NCBI GenBank assembly: GCA_003557765.1
Contig: PWNO01000207.1
Coordinates: 1 to 25,133, forward strand
DNA from: Bacteroidales bacterium
Lineage (GTDB): Bacteria > Bacteroidota > Bacteroidia > Bacteroidales > UBA7960
Direction: 5' to 3'
DNA: 25,133 nucleotides
A model generated the notes under the pieces. It was given only the letters and a program-made list of their open reading frames with translations, had not been told where the DNA came from and searched no databases. Below, piece by piece: positions 8,070-14,219 of the stretch. How positions within the stretch are numbered: the stretch's first letter is position 1; every line of letters starts with the position of its first letter. The position numbers were made by a program, and so were the translations under genes.

Positions 8070-8191
8070 AGCTTTGCTGTTTATACCAAATTGCATGCAT
8101 CTGCCAAATGCTTCAGCGTGTAAAAATAACAGCAATTTTGAAATCATAGAACAACAATCTTTTCGGCACCCCTTCGTTTGGATTAAGACGT

Positions 8192-8199
8192 TAAATTTG
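8192..8199 (+). promoter_or_regulatory. Candidate -7 element for the DUF3078 gene
   Basis: TAAATTTG matches the Bacteroidota -7 consensus TAnnTTTG, 34 bp upstream of the ATG at 8234, implying a leader of about 25-30 bases. A -33 TTTG box at standard spacing is not obvious. Confidence 0.4.
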
Positions 8200-8233
8200 T
8201 GGTCGCAAATCTTATTCACTTGATTTTTTTGTT

Positions 8234-10123
8234 ATGCGTGTTGTTTTGATAGTCCTGATCACCACATTGGCTTCGGTTTCTGGTGCTGCTCAGCCTCCGG
8301 AAGACATCGAGCAAGTAAAAAATGACACCCTGCCTGTTCACTCCATTCGTTTCAAGCCATCAGCGGCATCTGAATACATTGGTAGCCTGCTGCAGCTGGA
8401 CAGCCTCTGGCGGGAGGAAGGGGATACGTTGTCCCTCTTCTTGTCCAGACTCGTGGATCATTACAACGAGTCTTTTGACAGTGTAAAAACGCGTATTCTT
8501 GGTTTTGACTATGATGCTGTTCGTCCCGAGCTGACCACGCTTGCCCGGTATGACACCATTCCGCTGCGGTGGTTTAACGACACGGTATTTATCGTGGATA
8601 CCGTGCCGCTTGAGAAAGAGCCTTTCATTACCCAAAAGACTTTTATTAACAAGAAGACCATTGTCACCAACCGTGTCGACACCCTCCCCGAACTGCAGGT
8701 GTTTGTTGACTCAATCTGGCATGAGCCCGACACCATCACAGAAGTTTTTCTTGATACCTTATATCTCAAATCCCGCGACATCACCCTTCACCGGGTGGCA
8801 GATCAGGACATCCGGCCCCCATTGTTTCCACCTGGTTCACGAAAAGAGCTGGCGTTTCTGCCTGACTCCTCACACGTCGTGATCTCTGAGCGATACCAGG
8901 TCTTCGTGGCAGACGAGGATTCGCCCTTTTATGTGGTGCCGGGCAGGATGACACCGGACTCCCTGCGGATGGCCGTGGAGGAACTCCTGCATCATATTTA
9001 TGTACGGGACTCCATTCCCTTATATATCAGTGATCATACCGGAGAACGACAGCCATTCTGGCTTACTGCCGAACCGGATGACCTGATGCGCTATTGGGTG
9101 CGGAATCAAGAAAACGATTCCATCACCATATGGATGGGAAACCCATCTAAACACGAGATAAGGCTGGTGCTGGAAGATGACATTCATGTGGAGCGCATGG
9201 GTAAGATGGAAGCTGATGACATCCCCATCACCACACTGGAGCCAGACCACTCCCTTCTACCATTGCAGCCACTGGATGAGATTCCGGGTACCTGGCGCTA
9301 TGGACTGTCGAGCGCTTTCAGTCTGAACCAGAATTATCTCTCCAACTGGGCCAGGGGAGGGGAGAGCTCACTGGCCAGCTTGCTTGATCTGCGGGTCAGG
9401 GCGCAATACCGCAACATTGACTCAGAAATCAAGTGGACCAACAGTGCCCGTTTCCGATATGGGAACATCATCTCGGAAGAATTCGGATTCAGAACCAATA
9501 CAGACATCCTGGAGCTGAACTCGCAGATGAACAAAAACATCAGCGAAAACATTGATTTCAGCTCGGTGTTTTACGGAAAGACACAGGTTTCCAAAGGTTA
9601 TGACTATCCCAATGACTCCATCCCCATCTCCAGATTTCTGAGCCCGGGAACCTTTACTATTGGAGCAGGATTTGAATACGAACCTTTTGCAAATACCACA
9701 CTGAATTTCTCTGCCCTCTCATATCGGAGCACCTTTGTGCTTGACACCACGCAGGTCAACCAGCGGGCACATGGTATTGAGCGTGGCAAGCGAGCCAGGC
9801 ACGAGATGGGTGGACAGCTGGTAATCAATAATGAGATGACGTTGCTTGATGACCTAAAAATACAAAATTCTGTCAGGTTATTTTCCAACTACCTGGATAG
9901 CCCGCAGAATGTGGATGTGGATTGGGAGATTAACCTGGAGAAGAAGATCAGCTGGTATTTTACAGTAAGTTTAAACCTGCATCTGATCTACGATGAGAAT
10001 ATTCTCTTCCCTGTGCTTGACGACCAGGGTGATCCGGTGACTCTGCCTGATGGAAGTCCCAGGGAAAAACCCCGTGTGCAGCTTAAACAGTTCCTTGGGA
10101 TCACCATGTCATTGAGCATTTGA
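8234..10123 (+). CDS. DUF3078-type outer-membrane protein with long N-terminal region
   Basis: 629-residue exported protein. A signal peptide is visible (MRVVLIVLITTLASVSGAAQ, cleavage near residue 20). The C-terminal part (about 345-629) resembles the DUF3078 barrel family of Bacteroidota: the NYLSNWARGGESSLA block near residue 366-380, alternating strand patterns, and a terminal hydrophobic/aromatic strand (FLGITMSLSI). The first 320 or so mature residues are rich in Asp, Thr and Pro with repeated short stretches such as DTIP, DTVP and DTLP, and I recognise no domain there. It probably sits in the outer membrane; function and partners are unknown. It is divergent from the Mrp operon, and its last 15 bases overlap the 3' end of the convergent TPR gene. 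Confidence 0.75.
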   Translation: MRVVLIVLITTLASVSGAAQPPEDIEQVKNDTLPVHSIRFKPSAASEYIGSLLQLDSLWREEGDTLSLFLSRLVDHYNESFDSVKTRILGFDYDAVRPELTTLARYDTIPLRWFNDTVFIVDTVPLEKEPFITQKTFINKKTIVTNRVDTLPELQVFVDSIWHEPDTITEVFLDTLYLKSRDITLHRVADQDIRPPLFPPGSRKELAFLPDSSHVVISERYQVFVADEDSPFYVVPGRMTPDSLRMAVEELLHHIYVRDSIPLYISDHTGERQPFWLTAEPDDLMRYWVRNQENDSITIWMGNPSKHEIRLVLEDDIHVERMGKMEADDIPITTLEPDHSLLPLQPLDEIPGTWRYGLSSAFSLNQNYLSNWARGGESSLASLLDLRVRAQYRNIDSEIKWTNSARFRYGNIISEEFGFRTNTDILELNSQMNKNISENIDFSSVFYGKTQVSKGYDYPNDSIPISRFLSPGTFTIGAGFEYEPFANTTLNFSALSYRSTFVLDTTQVNQRAHGIERGKRARHEMGGQLVINNEMTLLDDLKIQNSVRLFSNYLDSPQNVDVDWEINLEKKISWYFTVSLNLHLIYDENILFPVLDDQGDPVTLPDGSPREKPRVQLKQFLGITMSLSI

Positions 10124-11296
10124 GTTTTCGTCTTTCTCATCGTTTTCCAGCGTTTCGTTATTCAGGCTCTCCACTCTTTTTGTTATGTCGAGCAGGGAGG
10201 AAAGATCCCTTATGATGGCAAGAGTCGCTGGGTCACGGGTTTCAAGTTCCAGGGCTTTGTTGAGCCATTCGGTTGCAGATTCGAGTGCTGCCGTAGAGCG
10301 AGCCCGTTTAAGCTGTACCTGTGCGTTGCGATTTATTGTTCTGGCCTGTTCCTCAATCTCTATTCCGATATTATAAAAGCAGGTAGCAATATGGGCGTAT
10401 ATGATGGGTTTTTGGGACCCCAGTTCCATTGATTCCCAATAAGCTACAATAGCCTCTTCGTAATTGCCTTCTTTTTGAAGGATAAGGCCCCTTGTGTATG
10501 GAAACTCATGGGATGAAGGATGCACTTCCGATTTGTTTTGTAGCATATCGAGGGCTTCCCTTACAAGGCCCATCTCATATTTTGTGTTAGCCAGCAGAAG
10601 GGCAAGATTTATGTTATCGTCGTACTTTTCGATACCCTCCTGAAGTACCTTGGTGGCCTGAAGAGTGTCACCCTGTTTAAGGTATTCTTCTGATAACAAG
10701 TGGGTCACGTTGGTTCCATAATGATATGCATCAAGCCTGTGCAGGTATTGGATGGCTTTGTCGTGCTGCCCACCCTTAATGGCCGCCATTGCCATGTTGT
10801 ACAGCAGCGTGGTATCGGTGTCCAGGTTTAGCAGTTCTCCCTGCCGGATCTGCTCCACCGTCTCAAAAGCCTCCAGGGCCTCATCATAGTTACCTTTATC
10901 AAAACTTTGCTGGCCCATAGCCTGAATGTCGTTGGCAAGCAATACATATCTTGGTGCAAGCTGGTTGCGTATCCTGCTGCCAGCATCTAAAGAAAGTGCT
11001 TTTTCGTAAGATTCATACACCACAAAAAGCTGTCGGTCCTTCATTGCATAAAGGTTTCTGTTGTTTCTTTCCTTTCCCTGACGATAGGCATTCTGATACA
11101 ACAGGCCGCGGGCATGCCACGTGCGGGGCCATCCGACAGCTTCTTCGTCCTCAACCATTTTTTCGATATAATCCCGAGCCTCTGCATATTCTTGGTCTTC
11201 AATTAGATGAAAGGCAGTGATCAGCCCGCTTCGCTGCAAGGGCATCATGCTTGAACACCCTCCTAAAATAATCGCCAGAAAAATGAGTCGCTTCAT
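10109..11296 (-). CDS. TPR-repeat lipoprotein
   Basis: 395-residue predicted lipoprotein built of tetratricopeptide repeats. The start at 11296 is chosen because it gives a short signal with lipobox LGGC (Cys14) after MKRLIFLAII; an upstream in-frame ATG at 11338 would read through the octamer repeat. TPR-like helix pairs appear from about residue 30 to the end, for example GNYDEALEAFETVEQIRQGE, GGQHDKAIQYLHRLDAYHYG, LVREALDMLQNK and GNYEEAIVAYWESMELGS. The C-terminus is highly charged (ENDEKDENSN). It likely acts as a periplasm-facing or surface protein-interaction scaffold; the partner is unknown. The 3' end overlaps the DUF3078 gene by 15 bases. Upstream is an unusual leader with octamer repeats and a palindrome. 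Confidence 0.82.
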   Translation of the reverse strand: MKRLIFLAIILGGCSSMMPLQRSGLITAFHLIEDQEYAEARDYIEKMVEDEEAVGWPRTWHARGLLYQNAYRQGKERNNRNLYAMKDRQLFVVYESYEKALSLDAGSRIRNQLAPRYVLLANDIQAMGQQSFDKGNYDEALEAFETVEQIRQGELLNLDTDTTLLYNMAMAAIKGGQHDKAIQYLHRLDAYHYGTNVTHLLSEEYLKQGDTLQATKVLQEGIEKYDDNINLALLLANTKYEMGLVREALDMLQNKSEVHPSSHEFPYTRGLILQKEGNYEEAIVAYWESMELGSQKPIIYAHIATCFYNIGIEIEEQARTINRNAQVQLKRARSTAALESATEWLNKALELETRDPATLAIIRDLSSLLDITKRVESLNNETLENDEKDENSNAQ

Positions 11297-11309
11297 TGTT
11301 TTAAGATTC

Positions 11310-11349
11310 GTCAAAAAGTCAAAATGTCGAAAGGTCAAAAAGTCAAAAA
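11310..11349 (-). repeat. Octamer tandem array upstream of the TPR lipoprotein
   Basis: Five contiguous 8-bp units on the plus strand: GTCAAAAA, GTCAAAAT, GTCGAAAG, GTCAAAAA, GTCAAAAA. In the direction of the TPR gene this reads as degenerate GACNTTTY units ending 13 bases before its ATG. The same octamer family, in the same orientation relative to its gene and at a nearly identical distance, occurs upstream of the radical SAM gene at 23863. Confidence 0.85.
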
Positions 11350-11368
11350 AACCGGTTTGCGATGTCTA

Positions 11369-11388
11369 CAAAATGATTTTTCATTTTG
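11369..11388. promoter_or_regulatory. Perfect palindrome / hairpin in the TPR leader
   Basis: CAAAATGA-TTTT-TCATTTTG, 8-bp arms with a 4-base loop. It lies between the end of fetB and the TPR start, 73 bp upstream of the latter. It could be a leader hairpin, a terminator-like structure after the fetAB operon, or part of the surrounding low-complexity sequence. Confidence 0.4.
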
Positions 11389-11473
11389 CACTTTTCATTT
11401 TTCATTTTTTACTTCTTGCTTCTTAATTCCTATCTCCTCCATCCGGGGCTCCAGATGTAAAAAACGTTATATG

Positions 11474-11481
11474 CAAAAATA
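11474..11481 (-). promoter_or_regulatory. Candidate -7 element for the TPR lipoprotein
   Basis: Read on the minus strand this is TATTTTTG, matching TAnnTTTG. It lies 178 bp upstream of the start at 11296 and after the fetB stop, so it would give a long leader containing the palindrome and the octamer array. The identical TATTTTTG occurs upstream of the gene at 23863. Confidence 0.35.
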
Positions 11482-11521
11482 AATTGTACCATTATACCCA
11501 GCCGAAACTTCTTCTCCGGGG

Positions 11522-12313
11522 CTACCTCCTGAACAGACTTGCCTTTAGGATCCCGTATTCGTCGAAGGCCCTGTTGGATGTAAAGTATATGGACAGGGCG
11601 ACACTGATGGTGAGTGCCGTGAAGATGGCCAGCACGATGGCGAGCTGGTATTTGATCGCCGTTTCGGGATCGGCACCGCCCAACATCTGGCCGGTCATCA
11701 TGCCGGGAAGCGAAACGATTCCCATCGTGGCCATATTGGCGATGAATGGGCGCATGGCTGCACGCATGGCCTCACGAAAGAAGGGCAACAACGCCTCCTG
11801 TTGGTTGGCCCCGAGTGAAAGCAGGTACAGGTAACGTTTATTTTCCTTGCGAATGGTCTCATAATAATGTGAAATGCCGATGATGGTGCTGTTCAGGGAG
11901 TTGCCCAGTAGCATGCCGCCCACGACCACCATCAGGCGGGCAGTAAAGATGTTCTCGTAGTTCACGATCACCTTGTTGAAAAACAGCAGGATCAACCCGG
12001 TGCCCAAAAAATAGGCCAGGAAAACCGGGATGAAGAAATGCCTGAAGGACAGCTTACTATTGACCATTGCAGAAGAACATGCAAAGATCATCATCACGAT
12101 CACCCAGGACACATTGAGCCAGGGGTTGTCCCATCTGAACAGGTATACCAGGAGGATCCCCATCAGAAACAACTGGCCAGTCATCCTGCCGGCTGCAATA
12201 AAAAGCTGTCTGACAAAGCCCAGCCTGAGTAAAAAGGACAGCGTCAGTGGCACGACGATCAGTCCAAATGCGGCCAGCAGGCGCAATATGCTGATATCAG
12301 GTGCTGCTTCCAT
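11522..12313 (-). CDS. fetB: FetB-like ABC transporter permease (UPF0014)
   Basis: 263-residue integral membrane protein of the UPF0014 family, whose E. coli members FetAB take part in iron export and peroxide resistance. The hallmark block VSLPGMMTGQMLGGADPETA followed by IKYQLAI lies around residues 195-221, and about seven hydrophobic segments span the protein. The ATG at 12313 is chosen because it starts the family N-terminus (MEAAPDISILRLLAAFG) and overlaps the end of the ATPase gene by 17 bases, consistent with coupling. A longer reading to 12415 would sit entirely inside the ATPase gene. Metal specificity is inferred from homology only. Confidence 0.85.
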   Translation of the reverse strand: MEAAPDISILRLLAAFGLIVVPLTLSFLLRLGFVRQLFIAAGRMTGQLFLMGILLVYLFRWDNPWLNVSWVIVMMIFACSSAMVNSKLSFRHFFIPVFLAYFLGTGLILLFFNKVIVNYENIFTARLMVVVGGMLLGNSLNSTIIGISHYYETIRKENKRYLYLLSLGANQQEALLPFFREAMRAAMRPFIANMATMGIVSLPGMMTGQMLGGADPETAIKYQLAIVLAIFTALTISVALSIYFTSNRAFDEYGILKASLFRR

Positions 12314-12932
12314 TTTGACCAACGTGTATCGTGGAAAATCCCTGATCGTACCAGATCTTATCATGCGATGAAATGATGAGGGTTTTGTTTTCCAGGTTCG
12401 TAAAATAATTGACAATCATTTCCTTAAGCGGTTGATCCAAGGCGGATGTCACTTCGTCGAGCAGATAAATCTGCCGGTTGAGCAGCAAGGTCACGATGAT
12501 GGCAACCCGCTGCAATTCACCACCTGAAAGGTCTTCCAGGTCTTTATCCAGGGTGCCGGATCCAAGCTGAAAATCGTCAAGCAGGCTGATCACCTGATTG
12601 CGCTGATAGGCAATGCTGCGGTTATTATTAAAACGGAATATCTCCTTGATAAAACTTTCCACACGTCCGGTGCCGATTTGCATCTCCTGGCTCACATAGG
12701 CCATCTTCCGCCGCAGCCGCCATACATTGTCGACGCGCAGCTGCTCGCCATCTACAAAAACCTTCCCCTTGTCGGGCTGCACGAAGCCCAACAGCATGCG
12801 AAGCAGGGTGGTTTTCCCGCTGCCGGACTCACCGCTGATAAGCAGTCTTCCACCGGCAGGCACTTCAACTGAAAGCCTGTCAAATAGCTGCCGGTCAGCA
12901 AAGCTGATTGTCACGTTTTCAAGCCTGATCAT
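12297..12932 (-). CDS. fetA: FetA-like ABC transporter ATP-binding protein
   Basis: 211-residue cytosolic ATPase of an ABC exporter. Visible motifs in order are Walker A GESGSGKTT (about residues 34-42), the Q-loop near AYVSQEMQ (78-85), signature LSGGELQR (about 138-145), Walker B IYLLDEVTSALD (about 159-170) and the H-loop SSHD (about 192-195). The length fits the compact FetA/YbbL class. It is the first gene of a two-gene operon with the UPF0014 permease, and the 17-base overlap supports a dedicated pair. Nothing upstream identifies a metal-responsive operator. Confidence 0.87.
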   Translation of the reverse strand: MIRLENVTISFADRQLFDRLSVEVPAGGRLLISGESGSGKTTLLRMLLGFVQPDKGKVFVDGEQLRVDNVWRLRRKMAYVSQEMQIGTGRVESFIKEIFRFNNNRSIAYQRNQVISLLDDFQLGSGTLDKDLEDLSGGELQRVAIIVTLLLNRQIYLLDEVTSALDQPLKEMIVNYFTNLENKTLIISSHDKIWYDQGFSTIHVGQNGSST

Positions 12933-13045
12933 TGTCCGATGTTCCCATTTATGAATCTACGCCTCAAATATGTCTTTAAACAGCAAAAGTAATGATGATT
13001 TTTATATATGTCCAGGTGGTTGAATACCAGATAATCAAAAATCCT

Positions 13046-13053
13046 TATATTTG
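13046..13053 (+). promoter_or_regulatory. Candidate -7 element for the hyp cluster
   Basis: TATATTTG matches TAnnTTTG. A TTG at 13020-13022 lies 23 bp upstream, slightly wider than the usual -33 spacing. The element is 185 bp upstream of the activase start and 17 bp upstream of a 24-codon reading frame at 13071. No equally good element was found directly upstream of the dehydratase, so the cluster may be transcribed from here. Confidence 0.4.
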
Positions 13054-13070
13054 TAATTATTCGCATCATC

Positions 13071-13145
13071 ATGACCCGCTATTATTATATATCCACACTA
13101 TTTGGCCATGATGGCAAAGGCCTCTTTTCCTGCTGGCTTTGCTAA
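13071..13145 (+). CDS. Possible 24-residue leader peptide
   Basis: A short frame, MTRYYYISTLFGHDGKGLFS then CWLC, begins 17 bases after a candidate -7 element. Its TAA stop overlaps, as TAATG, the ATG of the extended reading frame that runs into the activase. The arrangement looks like a coupled leader, but the length is within chance, no Shine-Dalgarno is evident and I recognise no family. It could equally be untranslated leader. Confidence 0.2.
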   Translation: MTRYYYISTLFGHDGKGLFSCWLC

Positions 13146-13231
13146 TGAACTTCTATTCTGCCGGCCTGTTGCACGACACCGGAAAAATCCTGTTTTTTCG
13201 GATCTCTTATCTGTTTAAACCCTTTCTTTAC

Positions 13232-14038
13232 ATGGAAACGCATATCAAAGGCTTGGTATATGATATTCGGGGCTTTTCCGTCAACGACGGTCCAGGTATC
13301 CGCCAAACCATTTTTTTAAAAGGTTGTCCGCTTCGTTGCGCATGGTGCCACAACCCGGAAAGTTTTGAATGTATACCCCAGACATGGTTGAAAGAAAACA
13401 AATGCGGCACTTTTGCGCACAAAAAAAGGGAAGTCATTGGTAAATCTTACACGCCGGATGAAATTATGGAAATCGTTATTGCAGATACACCATTCTTTGA
13501 GCAATCATCCGGGGGGGTTACGTTGTCAGGTGGTGAACCGCTTTCGCAGCCAGAATTTTCCTACCAGGTACTCTTAAGGTCAAAGCAACTCGGTATCCAT
13601 ACATGTGTTGATACTTCTGGTTTTGCTCCCTGGCATGATGTGCAAAAAGTTGCTTCTGTCACCGACCTGTTTTTATATGACCTCAAGCTTGCAGACCCTG
13701 GCCAGCATAAAAAATATACCGGCCAGGGCAATCACATCATTATAGAAAACCTTTACAAATTAAACCATGCTGGTTCTGATCTGCACATACGAATCCCTTT
13801 GCTTGAAGGGATAACGGATACACCTGAGAACCTGGATGAATTATCAAAGATTGCAGAAAAACTTAACCGGTTGAAACGTATTGACCTCTTGCCTTATCAT
13901 CCAATAGCAAGAACAAAATACCGAAGACTTCAAATACCCTACGCTTTGGATGAAATGGCCGAATATCCGAAAGAAAAAGCGGAAAAAATTTCACAAAGGT
14001 TTAGTAACCTTGTAGAAACGGTTACTTTGGGAGGTTAA
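13232..14038 (+). CDS. Glycyl radical enzyme activase (radical SAM), partner of HypD
   Basis: 268-residue radical SAM enzyme predicted to install the glycyl radical on the dehydratase encoded next to it. The start at 13232 gives the family N-terminus IKGLVYDIRGFSVNDGPGIR. The radical SAM cluster is C32-x3-C36-x2-C39 within GCPLRCAWCHNPES, the SAM-binding SGGEP motif is at 99-103, and IRIPLLEGITD lies near 187-197. Activases of this class usually carry two ferredoxin-like CxxCxxC clusters between CxxxCxxC and SGGEP; here that insert is only about 55 residues and keeps just Cys47 and Cys58, so the extra clusters appear lost. An upstream extension to 13145 or 13139 is possible but does not match the family. 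The name hypE would fit, but because of the missing clusters I leave the symbol empty. Confidence 0.87.
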   Translation: METHIKGLVYDIRGFSVNDGPGIRQTIFLKGCPLRCAWCHNPESFECIPQTWLKENKCGTFAHKKREVIGKSYTPDEIMEIVIADTPFFEQSSGGVTLSGGEPLSQPEFSYQVLLRSKQLGIHTCVDTSGFAPWHDVQKVASVTDLFLYDLKLADPGQHKKYTGQGNHIIIENLYKLNHAGSDLHIRIPLLEGITDTPENLDELSKIAEKLNRLKRIDLLPYHPIARTKYRRLQIPYALDEMAEYPKEKAEKISQRFSNLVETVTLGG

Positions 14039-14124
14039 ATTATTGCACACTTAATTAATTAGAAAGAAATACCAAGCCATGTCAAAAAATTGATGCATAA
14101 GGGAGTAATGATCTAATGAGGGTT

Positions 14125-14140
14125 TGGCTTCGCCGAGCCA
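14125..14140 (+). promoter_or_regulatory. Small hairpin between activase and dehydratase
   Basis: TGGCT-TCGCCG-AGCCA forms a 5-bp stem in the 181-base gap before the dehydratase. An alternative pairing of GGTTTGGC (14121-14128) with GCCAACC (14142-14148) is mutually exclusive with it. It could be a processing or attenuation element, but may well be chance. The gap holds no other gene that I can support. Confidence 0.2.
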
Positions 14141-14219
14141 TGCCAACCAAGATTGACACATACGACGATGTTTATTGCATGGCGAGCTACATGTGACAGA
14201 AATATAAAATTATTAACAC

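Noticed and set aside
8070..8219. N-terminal extension of the NuoL-like subunit to the ATG at 8219
   Set aside because: The extra 50 residues are Cys- and Lys-rich, do not match the family, and would leave only 14 bases to the divergent gene.
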